64,000 nucleotides of DNA from Rikenellaceae bacterium (GTDB lineage Bacteria; Bacteroidota; Bacteroidia; Bacteroidales; Rikenellaceae): the NCBI GenBank assembly GCA_015059945.1, contig SUZJ01000003.1, forward strand, positions 179,005 to 243,004, in the 5' to 3' direction. Made by a program: the position numbers and the translations under genes. A model generated the notes under the pieces. The model was not told where the DNA came from and did no database searches. It worked only from the letters and a program-made list of their open reading frames with translations. Each line of letters opens with the position of its first letter. The first letter of the stretch is position 1. Shown in pieces: positions 35,192-43,002 of this stretch.

Positions 35192-35797
35192 TTAGTACCA
35201 AATCTGATTGGTTTTCTTCCAATAGCGGAGCAGCAAAAAGCCCCACAGCATACCGCCCAAGTGGGCATAGTGAGCCACGCCACCACCCGATGAGGCGATA
35301 CCCGCAAAGAGCTCAATGACGCCATATATTACCACAAACCATTTGGCTTTCAGCGCAATGGGTGGAAACATAAGCATAATGGTATTGTTTGGGTGCAGCA
35401 TACCGTAGGCCAGCAACAGTCCGTACACAGCGCCACTTGCGCCCACAGTAAGCGACATACCGCCCTCGATTGCACCTACGCCCAGCTGCATAAGTCCCGC
35501 ACCCACACCACACACAAGGTAGTAGGTCAAGAAGCGTTTGCTGCCCAAGTCGTACTCAATCACCCTGCCGAACATCCACAGAGCAAACATATTGAAGAAC
35601 AAGTGGCTCAGGCCGGCGTGCATAAACATATACGAAAAGAGCTGATAGAACTCCCCCAGCACCATTGGCGAGTGGAGCGCAAAGGTCATCTCAAACCACC
35701 TGCCCATACTTGGGGGCAGCAGGTTCTGTGTCAGAAAGACCAACACATTTACTATCAGCAAGTTCCTCACAATGGGAGGAGTGTTTGTATTGTACAT
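35192..35797 (-). CDS. Rhomboid-family intramembrane serine protease
   Basis: 201 aa with six hydrophobic segments. The catalytic serine is in GASGAVYGLLLAYG, the catalytic histidine in AHYAHLGGMLWGFLL, and the conserved HLFFNMFALW of transmembrane helix 2 is present. Rhomboids cleave membrane-spanning substrates inside the lipid bilayer. Substrates in Bacteroidetes are mostly unknown. The gene lies between mutL (upstream, 55 nt) and the membrane EEP gene (downstream, 10 nt). Confidence 0.93.
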   Translation of the reverse strand: MYNTNTPPIVRNLLIVNVLVFLTQNLLPPSMGRWFEMTFALHSPMVLGEFYQLFSYMFMHAGLSHLFFNMFALWMFGRVIEYDLGSKRFLTYYLVCGVGAGLMQLGVGAIEGGMSLTVGASGAVYGLLLAYGMLHPNNTIMLMFPPIALKAKWFVVIYGVIELFAGIASSGGGVAHYAHLGGMLWGFLLLRYWKKTNQIWY

Positions 35798-35852
35798 ATT
35801 TATAAATTGTCGATTATCAGTATTTTAACGTATATGAGAAACCTCTCAATTC

Positions 35853-37745
35853 TCAAAACATCGTTTTTATTTCATTTGGTTCGATGAGCCTTACCACAGG
35901 CCTACCATCGTAGGTGAGGCTGCAATCTTTGCACCCTTCGAGCGAGTCGAGCACCGCCTCAACCTCGCCCTCCGAGAGTCGTTTCACACCACAACTCTTA
36001 GACAAGATAGCGGCCAGTCGCTCCTTGCGCACCCTATCGCTCACCCCAAGACCATCCCTCAGCGAGTCGAGCATATCGTAGACCAAATCCTCGACTGCCC
36101 CCCTGTCGATATCGGCAGGCAACGAGCTGAACTCGATCGTATTTTGGTCCACCACCGCAAACTCAAAGCCAAAGGCTGCGAACTTGTCGCTCTGAGCCCT
36201 CATCAACTCTACGTCGTCGGCCGAGAGCACCATCCTCTCGGGGAACAGTAGAGCCTGCCCCACCGACACATCGCCTTTGAGCATAGAGATATAGCGCCTG
36301 AACATAAGCACCTCGCGCGCTCTGGCAAGGTCTACAATAGCCAGTCGGCCACCAAGCGAAGTGGCCACATAACCGCCTACAAGGGGCACTGCGCCACGGA
36401 AATAGTCGGCCGTCTGGTCGAGGGCCAACTCCTGCTGCGACTCCTCGCTCACAGCCTCGCCCCCCTCGATAAACTCCATAATAGAGCTGTCGAACTCCCT
36501 CTCCAACTCGCTCTCGGCCGATGAGGGATAGGGGCTCATAAAGTCATCTATGCCCGCACCAAAGCCACCCGACAGAGCGCCACTCCTACTGCCCACGCTG
36601 CCGCCACCGTCACCCTCACTCGACTGGCGGGGCTTGGCCGTAAAGGGGTTGTAGTAGGGGTTGATGGTCGAGGCGGGCTCGCGCAGTTGGCGACCATTGG
36701 CCGAGCCATAAACGGGTATCTCCACCTCGCCCTCGTCCTCGAAGTCCATCATAGGCACTGCTCCCGTCTTGGCCAGCGACTCGCGCACTGCGGCATTTAC
36801 AATCTGCCATATCTCGCTATCCTCGCTAAACTTGACCTCGGTCTTTTGGGGGTGTACGTTCACATCGACCTTGTCGGTATCGACGGTCAGGTACAAGAAG
36901 TACGAGGGAAATACCCCCGCAGGAATAAGTTTGTCATAAGCGGCCAGCACAGCCTTGTGCAGATAGGGGCTCTTGAAGAAGCGGCCGTTTACGAACAGAT
37001 ACTGCTCTTTGTTGCGCTTTTTGGCCGACTCGGGCCTACCCACAAAGCCCTCGACCTTGACGATAGAGGTAGTGGTACCCACTTCGAGCAGTTGGGCAGC
37101 AATGCTCTTGCCCATAAGGCCCGCAATGCGCCCTTTGAGTGGGGCTACGGGCAGGTTATAGAGCGGAGCGTCATCCTTGTAGAGCATAAAGGCCACCTCG
37201 GGGTGACACAATGCCACGCGTGTAAACTCGGTCTTAATCTTTGCAGCCTCGCGCTCGCTATCCTCAATAAACTTGCGCCTGGCGGGCACGTTGAAGAACA
37301 AGTTGCGTACCTTGAAGGTTGTACCCTTGGGGGCCACCACCTGCTCTTGCGACACAAACTCGCCACCACGCATCACAATCCTGCACCCCAACTCTTCGTT
37401 CTCGGTGCGGGTAGTCAGCTCGACCTCGGCCACCGCAGCAATCGAAGCCAGTGCCTCGCCACGAAAGCCAAAGGTGCTCAGTCGGTAGATATCCTCGATA
37501 GAGGTGATTTTGCTCGTAGCGTGTTTGTCAAATGCCAGTCGTGCATCGGCCGGGGTCATACCCTCACCATTGTCGGTTACCTGCACAAGCTCGCGCCCGT
37601 CGGCACGAAAGTTAATCGTCACCAACGAGGCACCTGCATCAACCGCATTCTCGGCCATCTCCTTCACAACCGACGAGGCGTTACCCACAACCTCGCCTGC
37701 GGCAATCTGATTGGCCACACTATCGGGCAAAAGACGTATCTTCAT
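35853..37745 (-). CDS. mutL: DNA mismatch repair protein MutL
   Basis: 630 aa. The GHKL ATPase motifs are complete: IAAGEVV, ENAVDAGA (catalytic Glu), VTDNGEGM, ATSKITSIEDIYRLSTFGFRGEALASI. A transducer domain with VNGRFFKSPYLHKAV and DVNVHPQKTEV follows, then a variable linker (about 340-440) and a C-terminal dimerisation domain. A full endonuclease DQHA motif is not evident in the C-terminal part (VDLARAREVLMFRR occupies the position), though I could not align it formally. It couples MutS mismatch recognition to strand removal. Start codon overlaps no neighbour; a small membrane-protein gene lies 11 nt upstream. Confidence 0.96.
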   Translation of the reverse strand: MKIRLLPDSVANQIAAGEVVGNASSVVKEMAENAVDAGASLVTINFRADGRELVQVTDNGEGMTPADARLAFDKHATSKITSIEDIYRLSTFGFRGEALASIAAVAEVELTTRTENEELGCRIVMRGGEFVSQEQVVAPKGTTFKVRNLFFNVPARRKFIEDSEREAAKIKTEFTRVALCHPEVAFMLYKDDAPLYNLPVAPLKGRIAGLMGKSIAAQLLEVGTTTSIVKVEGFVGRPESAKKRNKEQYLFVNGRFFKSPYLHKAVLAAYDKLIPAGVFPSYFLYLTVDTDKVDVNVHPQKTEVKFSEDSEIWQIVNAAVRESLAKTGAVPMMDFEDEGEVEIPVYGSANGRQLREPASTINPYYNPFTAKPRQSSEGDGGGSVGSRSGALSGGFGAGIDDFMSPYPSSAESELEREFDSSIMEFIEGGEAVSEESQQELALDQTADYFRGAVPLVGGYVATSLGGRLAIVDLARAREVLMFRRYISMLKGDVSVGQALLFPERMVLSADDVELMRAQSDKFAAFGFEFAVVDQNTIEFSSLPADIDRGAVEDLVYDMLDSLRDGLGVSDRVRKERLAAILSKSCGVKRLSEGEVEAVLDSLEGCKDCSLTYDGRPVVRLIEPNEIKTMF

Positions 37746-37756
37746 TACATTAATGC

Positions 37757-38068
37757 TTACAGAGTCTGCATAATAGACCTTACCAGTAGTACTAAGCCAA
37801 CAATCAGCAGCAGGGCAAACATCATTCGGGCTTTGTTGCTCTTGCGGCGTGCGGCTGCGTTACGCTCGGCCTGTCGGGCGCGCTGCTCGCTACGGGCACG
37901 CAGAATGTCGCCCGGGGTGTACTCCTTCTTTTGGCCATCCTCCTCGCGAGGGGCGTGACCGAGCTCAATGCGACGCTGGTTACGAGCCTCGGCATCGGCA
38001 TCGTAGTAGCGTGGGTTGTAGCTGAACTGGCGGGGTTTGCGCCTAATCGACTGACCTATTCCAAACAT
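37757..38068 (-). CDS. Small basic protein with C-terminal membrane anchor, upstream of mutL
   Basis: 103 aa. A basic N-terminal part (RRKPRQFSYNPRYYD) and a charged middle helix (RARSEQRARQAERNAAARRK) are followed by one hydrophobic segment at the end (MMFALLLIVGLVLLVRSIM). I do not recognise a named family, but small proteins of this shape upstream of mutL are familiar from Bacteroidetes genomes. Function unknown. It is 11 nt from mutL and shares its promoter, a TATCTTTG box at 38145-38152 (minus strand) that sits inside the dnaJ terminator region. Confidence 0.75.
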   Translation of the reverse strand: MFGIGQSIRRKPRQFSYNPRYYDADAEARNQRRIELGHAPREEDGQKKEYTPGDILRARSEQRARQAERNAAARRKSNKARMMFALLLIVGLVLLVRSIMQTL

Positions 38069-38108
38069 AGTCGTAAAGTATTTGTGTTAGCTGCGTAAAT
38101 AATCAAAA

Positions 38109-38152
38109 AGCGGGTGGTCGCCCTCTCTAAAAAACGACCACCCACAAAGATA
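38109..38152 (-). terminator. dnaJ terminator overlapping the -7 box for the mutL operon
   Basis: On the minus strand GGGTGGTCG pairs with CGACCACCC across a 14-nt loop, followed by GCTTTTT. TATCTTTG (minus, 38145-38152) immediately precedes the hairpin, so transcription of the next operon would start within the terminator stem. Confidence 0.7.
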
Positions 38153-38158
38153 ACGTAT

Positions 38159-39325
38159 TTAACCGAAGAAATTGCGCATTCGGTCAAAAATATTCTGTTC
38201 GCCACGTGGGCTATCGACCTTTTTGAAGTTGGGCTGGTCGGCCAGCTTTTCGAGCAGCTTCTTCTCTTCGCTTGTCAGTTTGGTTGGGATAACGATATCT
38301 ACAATCACCAGTATATCGCCCCTGCCATAGCCATTCAGTTCGGGGATACCCTTGCCTTTGAGCCTGAGGACCTTGCCTGCCTGGGTACCGGGGGCAATCT
38401 TAATCTTGGCCTTCGAGTCGATGGTGGGCACCTCGACCTCGCCACCCAGTATGGCAGTAGTTACGGGCACCTTCAGGTTGTGCAACAGGTCGTTGCCGTC
38501 GCGCACCAAGTCGGGGTTGTGCTCCTCCTCGATTACCACCAGCAGGTTGCCGTTCACACCACCGTGACGCGCTGCATTACCCTTGCCACTGACCGAGAGC
38601 TGCATACCCTCGGCAACGCCTGCGGGGATGCGAATCTCTACGACCTCTTCGCCCCTTACGACGCCCTCGCCACGACACTTGCTGCAGGGGTTAGAGATTA
38701 CCCTACCCTCGCCACCGCAAGTGGGGCAAGTGCGCTGGGTCTGTGCCCTACCGAAGAAGCTGTTTACGGTCTCGATAGTGTAGCCCGCACCATTACAGTT
38801 GGGGCAGGTCGAGTAGCCGTTTGCATCTTTGGCACCGCTGCCACCACAGGCATCACAAGCCACCTGTTTGGCAATCTTAATCTTCTTGGTGCACCCCTCG
38901 GCAATCTCTTTGAGCGAGAGTTTAACCTTCACCCTCAGGTCGGTGCCACGATTTACGCTGCGCTCGCGCGAGCCACCTCCGCCAAAGCCGCCAAAGCCGC
39001 CTCCGAAGTGACCGCCAAAGATGTCGCCAAAGTTGCGGAAGATATCCTCCATCGAGAACCCTCCGCCACCAAAGCCACCATAGCCGCCACCGGCAGCCCC
39101 ATCCATACCTGCGTGACCAAACTGGTCGTAGCGGGCACGTTTGTCGTCGTTGCTCAGCACATCATAAGCCTCGGCAGCCTCCTTAAACTTCTCTTCGGCC
39201 TCTTTGTCGCCCGGGTTTTTGTCGGGGTGATACTTCACCGCCGCCTTGCGATAGGCTTTTTTTATCTCTTCGGCACTGGCGTTTTTCTCTACGCCCAGCA
39301 CCTCGTAATAATCACGTTTTGCCAT
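38159..39325 (-). CDS. dnaJ: Chaperone DnaJ
   Basis: 388 aa, type I DnaJ. J-domain with YHPDKNPGD, a glycine/phenylalanine-rich linker ([13 protein letters not shown]), four CxxCxGxG zinc repeats ([32 protein letters not shown]), and the C-terminal substrate-binding domains. It delivers substrates to DnaK and stimulates its ATPase. Located 51 nt downstream of grpE; the gap holds a heptamer array. The pair probably shares the sigma-54-like promoter upstream of grpE. Confidence 0.98.
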   Translation of the reverse strand: MAKRDYYEVLGVEKNASAEEIKKAYRKAAVKYHPDKNPGDKEAEEKFKEAAEAYDVLSNDDKRARYDQFGHAGMDGAAGGGYGGFGGGGFSMEDIFRNFGDIFGGHFGGGFGGFGGGGSRERSVNRGTDLRVKVKLSLKEIAEGCTKKIKIAKQVACDACGGSGAKDANGYSTCPNCNGAGYTIETVNSFFGRAQTQRTCPTCGGEGRVISNPCSKCRGEGVVRGEEVVEIRIPAGVAEGMQLSVSGKGNAARHGGVNGNLLVVIEEEHNPDLVRDGNDLLHNLKVPVTTAILGGEVEVPTIDSKAKIKIAPGTQAGKVLRLKGKGIPELNGYGRGDILVIVDIVIPTKLTSEEKKLLEKLADQPNFKKVDSPRGEQNIFDRMRNFFG

Positions 39326-39332
39326 ACTATTT

Positions 39333-39363
39333 GTCTAACGTCTAACGAGCTCGTCTAACGTCG
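39333..39363. repeat. Heptanucleotide array (GTCTAAC)n between grpE and dnaJ
   Basis: Two GTCTAAC units, a GAGCTC spacer, then GTCTAAC and GTC. It fills most of the grpE-dnaJ gap inside a chaperone operon. Confidence 0.75.
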
Positions 39364-39376
39364 TTTTTACTTTATT

Positions 39377-39964
39377 TTACTCGCCCACAACCACTTTGGC
39401 GTAGCGGATAACCTTCTCTTTGAGTTTGTAGCCCTTCTGCACCACGTCTATAATCAGGCCCTTCTTGTCGTCGCCTGCGGGGAATTTGGCCACCGCCTCG
39501 TGCAGGTCGGTATCAAGTGGCAGCCCTACGGCCTCAATCTCGCTCACACCTTTGGCCTTCAAAGTGTCGCACATCTTGTGCTGAATGAGCTCGACTCCCT
39601 CCTTTACTGAGGCTACATCGGTTGCGCTCTGCATTGCAGCCAGCGCGCGCTCAAAGTCGTCCATCACTGCCAGCATCGACTTGATGACATCCTCGCCACC
39701 GCTCTCAATCAAATCCATCTTCTCTTTGAGGGTACGTTTGCGATAGTTGTCAAACTCGGCACTCAGGCGCATATATTTGTCCTTCCACTCGGCAGCCTCG
39801 TCAGCCACAGTTGCCGTTTTGTCAGCCTCGGGCTGTTGCTCTTCTGCCACATTGTCAGTAGCCTCGGGCTGCTGTTCATTCTGCTGTTCGTTTTTTTCTG
39901 CCTCTGGTGCGCCCTTAACCTCCTGATTATCTGCGCACTTTTGTTCGTTTTTCTGTTTGGTCAT
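39377..39964 (-). CDS. grpE: Nucleotide-exchange factor GrpE
   Basis: 195 aa. A long acidic/Gln-rich N-terminal extension (about 1-55, EQQNEQQPEATDNVAEEQQPEA) precedes the coiled-coil helix (KYMRLSAEFDNYRKRTLKEK) and the beta-domain ending GVSEIEAVGLPLDTDLHEAV and GYKLKEKVIRYAKVVVG. It releases ADP from DnaK and acts as a thermosensor in many bacteria. Encoded just upstream of dnaJ. The upstream region has no TAnnTTTG box but a -24/-12-like element at 39999-40013. Confidence 0.96.
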   Translation of the reverse strand: MTKQKNEQKCADNQEVKGAPEAEKNEQQNEQQPEATDNVAEEQQPEADKTATVADEAAEWKDKYMRLSAEFDNYRKRTLKEKMDLIESGGEDVIKSMLAVMDDFERALAAMQSATDVASVKEGVELIQHKMCDTLKAKGVSEIEAVGLPLDTDLHEAVAKFPAGDDKKGLIIDVVQKGYKLKEKVIRYAKVVVGE

Positions 39965-39998
39965 ATCTCTGTTTTATTTGTCCTTTACCCTCTATTGT

Positions 39999-40013
39999 CC
40001 AAATTGTGTGCCG
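39999..40013 (-). promoter_or_regulatory. Sigma-54-like -24/-12 element upstream of grpE-dnaJ
   Basis: On the minus strand CGGCAC-ACAAT-TTGG: GG, ten bases, then GG instead of the usual GC. Spacing equals the clpB and dnaK elements and the surrounding GTGCTCGGCACA matches GTGCTTGGCACA before dnaK. CTGTCA/TGACA half-sites lie 25-40 nt upstream (about 40036-40051). Confidence 0.42.
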
Positions 40014-40053
40014 AGCACTTTTCTTGCCCCCACACTGTCAGCCTCTTGACAAA

Positions 40054-40084
40054 CAAAACGCCCGACGTTGAATCGGGCGTTTTG
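40054..40084 (-). terminator. Terminator of rplY
   Basis: CAAAACGCCCGA pairs with TCGGGCGTTTTG around a 7-nt loop. On the minus strand it is followed by TTTGT. Confidence 0.88.
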
Positions 40085-40122
40085 CGATTTGTTAGTTCAG
40101 TCTTGCAGACTGACCACTTCTC

Positions 40123-40683
40123 TTATTTACCAGCGGTAGCACGGGTAGCCAGAACAGCTACAACGGTTGCGCTTGCGGGGTTGAGCATAGTCAGACCCTC
40201 GAAGTTCAGGTCGCCTACGTTGATGGTCTTACCTACACCCAGGTTGGTGATGTCGATAACCAGCTCGTCGAGCAGATTCTCCTCCAAGCCCGAAACCATA
40301 AGTTTGCGGCGAGCAATCTGCAATTTACCACCGGCTTTAACACCCTCCGAGTTACCTACAACGGCAACAGGAATCTCGATAGCTACGGGTTTGCCAGCAA
40401 CTACGCGGAAGAAGTCGATGTGCAAGCAGTAGTCTTTAACGGGGTGGAACTGAGTCTCGCGCATAACGCCTTTCTCAATCTGGCCCTCGATATCGAGCTC
40501 AACGATGTACGATTTGGGAGTGTAGATGAGTTTCTTTGCCTCAGCGGTCTCGATTGCGAAGTGGATCGACTCGCCACCGTTACCGTAAATTACGCAGGGA
40601 ATCAAGCCCTCGCGACGGATGTCCTTAGCGCCTTTCTTACCGAAGTTGTCGCGCTTAACGCCTTTAATCTGAATAGTTTGCAT
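40123..40683 (-). CDS. rplY: Ribosomal protein bL25 (Ctc form)
   Basis: 186 aa, the long form with the N-terminal 5S-rRNA-binding L25 domain (GKKGAKDIRREGLIPCVIYG, IDFFRVVAGKPVAIEIPV) and the C-terminal TL5/Ctc beta domain (LQIARRKLMVSGLEENLLDELVIDI). It binds 5S rRNA in the central protuberance of the large subunit. A TACCTTTG box on the minus strand at 40778-40785 lies about 95 nt upstream; the leader shows no structure I can name. Confidence 0.96.
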   Translation of the reverse strand: MQTIQIKGVKRDNFGKKGAKDIRREGLIPCVIYGNGGESIHFAIETAEAKKLIYTPKSYIVELDIEGQIEKGVMRETQFHPVKDYCLHIDFFRVVAGKPVAIEIPVAVVGNSEGVKAGGKLQIARRKLMVSGLEENLLDELVIDITNLGVGKTINVGDLNFEGLTMLNPASATVVAVLATRATAGK

Positions 40684-40777
40684 AGTGTTTGTTGTTTAAT
40701 GTATTAAAAATGTTACTTGGGCGACACTCAGCCAATCCTCATGCAAATCTCGGTGGCCCCATAGTCGCTTGCGGGCG

Positions 40778-40785
40778 CAAAGGTA
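40778..40785 (-). promoter_or_regulatory. -7 box (TACCTTTG on minus) for rplY
   Basis: CAAAGGTA on the plus strand, 95 nt upstream of the rplY start, immediately after the terminator of the upstream gene. Confidence 0.65.
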
Positions 40786-40805
40786 GTGTTTTTTTTCGGT
40801 TCGCC

Positions 40806-40842
40806 AAAAAAAACGGGGCAGAAATATACTCTCTGCCCCGCC
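40806..40842 (-). terminator. Terminator after the TlpA-like gene
   Basis: CGGGGCAGA pairs with TCTGCCCCG around AATATACTC; the minus strand continues with eight T. Confidence 0.9.
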
Positions 40843-40865
40843 ATATTGCTTATACCCAAAGCGCT

Positions 40866-41909
40866 CTATTTCAGCAGCTCGGCCAGTTTCTCGGCCAACG
40901 CCTCGCCACGCAGGTTGTGGGCCACAATGTTGCCCTCGGCATCAATCAAGAAGTTCGAGGGAATCGAGCCTACGCCATAGAGGGCTGCGGCAGGCTCCTG
41001 CCAGTACTGCAAGTTGCTCACATTTACCCATACCAAGCCCTTGTTCTCGATAGCACGCAGCCAAGGCTCTTTGGTCTTGTCGAGACTCACGCCATAAATC
41101 TCAAAGCCCAGTGGGTGGTACTCTTTGTAAGCCTCAACCAAGTAGGGCACCTCGCCCATACAGGGACCGCACCACGAAGCCCAGAAGTCCAGCAGTACAT
41201 ATTTGTTGGCCTTAACTACGTCGCTCAGTTTGACCATATTACCCTCTGCATCGGGGGCCTCGATGTCGGTAAACTGTTTGCCAATGCCAACCCTAATCAG
41301 AGCCTCGGCCCTCTCGCCCAGCTTCTCAATCGAAGGCATAGTCTTGTAGGTCTTGGGCAGAGCCTCAATAGCGGCCATAATCTCCTCGCCTGTCATATCA
41401 TAGCTCTTCTGCCTTGCCATATACATAACGCCATAGAGGTTGTCTTTGTTCTCGTTGTAGAGACGCTCCATCTCGCCCTCGTAGAAGGCAATCAGCTCCT
41501 CGCGGGTAGCACCTGCCACCTCGCGCTCGACAATCTGCTGATTGAGAGCCCTTACCTGAGAATTAACGGCATTGGCAGCACCACCCTCAATGATGAGGTC
41601 GTCGCTGGTACCGGTAACTTTGATGGTCATAACATCGTCGCCATAAATCTGTGCAATGTACCTCTCGCCCACATTCTCGTCGCCATCGTCAATGCGGAGC
41701 AGGCCCATAAAGGGGTACTCGCTCTCGTATTCGAGCTTGAAGGCGCCCTCGGCATTGGTCTCAACCTCTGCCAGCGCTTCGCCACGATTGTCGGTCAGGG
41801 CCACCTTGCCGCTAAAATCGGCCAGAGTACCCTCGATGGTATAAACTTTCTGACTGTTGCAAGCCACCATACCCAGGGCAGCCAGCACTACGATTAACTG
41901 TTTTTTCAT
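40866..41909 (-). CDS. TlpA/ResA-type thioredoxin lipoprotein with DUF4369 domain
   Basis: 347 aa from ATG 41909, which yields a lipoprotein signal (MKKQLIVVLAALGMVAC, lipobox Cys17). The N-terminal half is a DUF4369-like beta domain (YTIEGTLADFSGKVALTD) plus a helical part; the C-terminal half is a thioredoxin fold with the redox motif W246-C-G-P-C250 and the cis-Pro IPSNFLIDAEG. Such proteins reduce disulfides in the periplasm or support cytochrome maturation. A TATCTTTG box lies about 40 nt upstream on the minus strand (41951-41958). Monocistronic, with its own terminator. Confidence 0.9.
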   Translation of the reverse strand: MKKQLIVVLAALGMVACNSQKVYTIEGTLADFSGKVALTDNRGEALAEVETNAEGAFKLEYESEYPFMGLLRIDDGDENVGERYIAQIYGDDVMTIKVTGTSDDLIIEGGAANAVNSQVRALNQQIVEREVAGATREELIAFYEGEMERLYNENKDNLYGVMYMARQKSYDMTGEEIMAAIEALPKTYKTMPSIEKLGERAEALIRVGIGKQFTDIEAPDAEGNMVKLSDVVKANKYVLLDFWASWCGPCMGEVPYLVEAYKEYHPLGFEIYGVSLDKTKEPWLRAIENKGLVWVNVSNLQYWQEPAAALYGVGSIPSNFLIDAEGNIVAHNLRGEALAEKLAELLK

Positions 41910-42040
41910 AGTTGTAGGAATAATAATATTTGGTTGGTTTATATATTCAGCATCCACAAAGATATAAAAAAGAAATCATAAAATTGCACACCTCCGCCCC
42001 AATATCGCCACACACCCAACAAAAAGAGACCGAGCAAACA

Positions 42041-42072
42041 AAAAAAAGACGCCGAGTAAATTACTCAGCGCC
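42041..42072 (-). terminator. Terminator after tRNA-Leu
   Basis: GACGCCGAGTAA and TTACTCAGCGCC form a near-perfect stem directly beyond the tRNA 3' end; the minus strand ends in seven T. Confidence 0.85.
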
Positions 42073-42080
42073 TTTTCGTG

Positions 42081-42165
42081 TGCCCAGGACAAGAGTCGAA
42101 CTTGCACGGCCAAAACGGCCACTACCCCCTCAAAGTAGCGTGTCTACCAATTCCACCACCTGGGC
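42081..42165 (-). tRNA. tRNA-Leu (anticodon GAG)
   Basis: 85 nt class II tRNA. Acceptor stem GCCCAGG pairs with CCTGGGC, discriminator A, no encoded CCA. D arm contains GGAATTGGTAGACACG, anticodon stem CTACT/GGTAG with loop TTGAGGG giving GAG. The long variable arm (GGCCGTTTTGGCC region) is typical of Leu, and GTTCGA marks the T loop. Confidence 0.92.
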
Positions 42166-42172
42166 CTAAAAT

Positions 42173-42219
42173 AAGGAAATTTGGGTACGGCCTGCTGGCC
42201 GCATACTCCCAATTTCCTT
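42173..42219. repeat. 47-nt inverted repeat immediately upstream of tRNA-Leu
   Basis: AAGGAAATTTGGG-TAC-GGCC pairs with GGCC-GCATA-CTCCCAATTTCCTT around TGCT, almost perfectly. It lies 7 nt before the tRNA 5' end inside the expected primary transcript (promoter at 42267), so it may direct processing; a small transposable remnant is the alternative. Confidence 0.7.
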
Positions 42220-42266
42220 CACTAACCTAAAACTACTAACCTAAATGAACCTTAAAAACTTCACCG

Positions 42267-42274
42267 CAAAGGTA
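42267..42274 (-). promoter_or_regulatory. -7 box (TACCTTTG on minus) for tRNA-Leu
   Basis: CAAAGGTA on the plus strand, about 100 nt upstream of the mature tRNA 5' end. The span 42275-42479 beyond it is AT-rich and shows no gene. Confidence 0.6.
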
Positions 42275-42479
42275 CGAGTAATTTTTAATTTTGCAAACTT
42301 ATTAAAATAATTTAATAATAGTTTAACATTGGCGCCTTTCAAACCTCTCCTCGGTTTTTCATCAGAACCACCTAATACTCATACCCCTTTGCGTTGGTTA
42401 AGCGTGCAAATATACACATAATAATTAAGATACAAAAAGTTGGGGCAGAAAAATTGAAAAATCTCGGTGGGCCAAGCAC

Positions 42480-42600
42480 TTTAAGGGCTCTAAGGACTTT
42501 AAGGCCCTTAAAGAAAAACATATAACTCCTATAACTCTTATATCTCCTATTACTCTTATAGGATTATAGGAGTAATAGGACCAATAGGAGGTATAGGAGA
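42480..42600. repeat. Nonanucleotide composite array, reverse orientation, with internal dyad
   Basis: B-type units (TTTAAGGGC, TCTAAGGAC, TTTAAGGCC, CTTAAAGAA) at 42480-42515, linker, then A-type units (ATAACTCCT, ATAACTCTT, ATATCTCCT, ATTACTCTT) that turn around at ATAGGATTATAGGAG into inverted units (AATAGGACC, AATAGGAGG, TATAGGAGA), so the right half can fold on the left. Very similar to 52764-52885. Confidence 0.8.
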
Positions 42601-42627
42601 ATTACAGCCACCTCGCCGAAGGCCAAC

Positions 42628-42662
42628 AAAAAACCGAGGTCGCAAAATTTGTGACCTCGGTT
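42628..42662 (-). terminator. Terminator after tRNA-Gln
   Basis: AACCGAGGTC pairs with GACCTCGGTT across an 11-nt loop; the minus strand ends in TTTTTT. Confidence 0.88.
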
Positions 42663-42665
42663 AAG

Positions 42666-42736
42666 TTGGGTTGCACGGACTCGAACCATGAATAACAGGA
42701 CCAGAATCTGTTGTGTTACCATTACACCACAACCCA
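42666..42736 (-). tRNA. tRNA-Gln (anticodon CTG)
   Basis: 71 nt. Acceptor TGGGTTG pairs perfectly with CAACCCA; discriminator A; no encoded CCA. D arm GTGTAATGGTAAC, anticodon loop TTCTGGT (CTG), T loop GTTCGAG. A minus-strand TACTTTTG box (42749-42756) lies just upstream. A second Gln tRNA (TTG) would be expected elsewhere. Confidence 0.92.
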
Positions 42737-42764
42737 ATTGCGAGTGCAAAAGTAAGGGTTTTTT

Positions 42765-42798
42765 CGATTAGTGCAAACTAATCGGCAAAAAAATTGCA
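42765..42798 (+). promoter_or_regulatory. Palindrome plus weak sigma-54-like element upstream of htrA
   Basis: A perfect dyad CGATTAGT-GCAA-ACTAATCG (42765-42784) runs into CGGCAA-AAAAA-TTGC (42783-42797), again GG-N10-GC. No perfect TAnnTTTG box is found before htrA. The A-rich context makes chance likely. Confidence 0.3.
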
Positions 42799-43002
42799 AA
42801 AAAATTTATATTTTTACCCCTGCGGGCGACAATAAAAGCCTTTTGGGGGCGTTTTCTTATTGAGCAAGCAGGTATATATGGGAGGGTAACACACCTCCAT
42901 TGATACCTTAATTATATATAATAGCAGATTGCCTATGCAGCACAACTACTTTTTATTCGTATAATAACCAGTAGTAACACTAAAAAAAGGAGAAAAAAGA
43001 GT

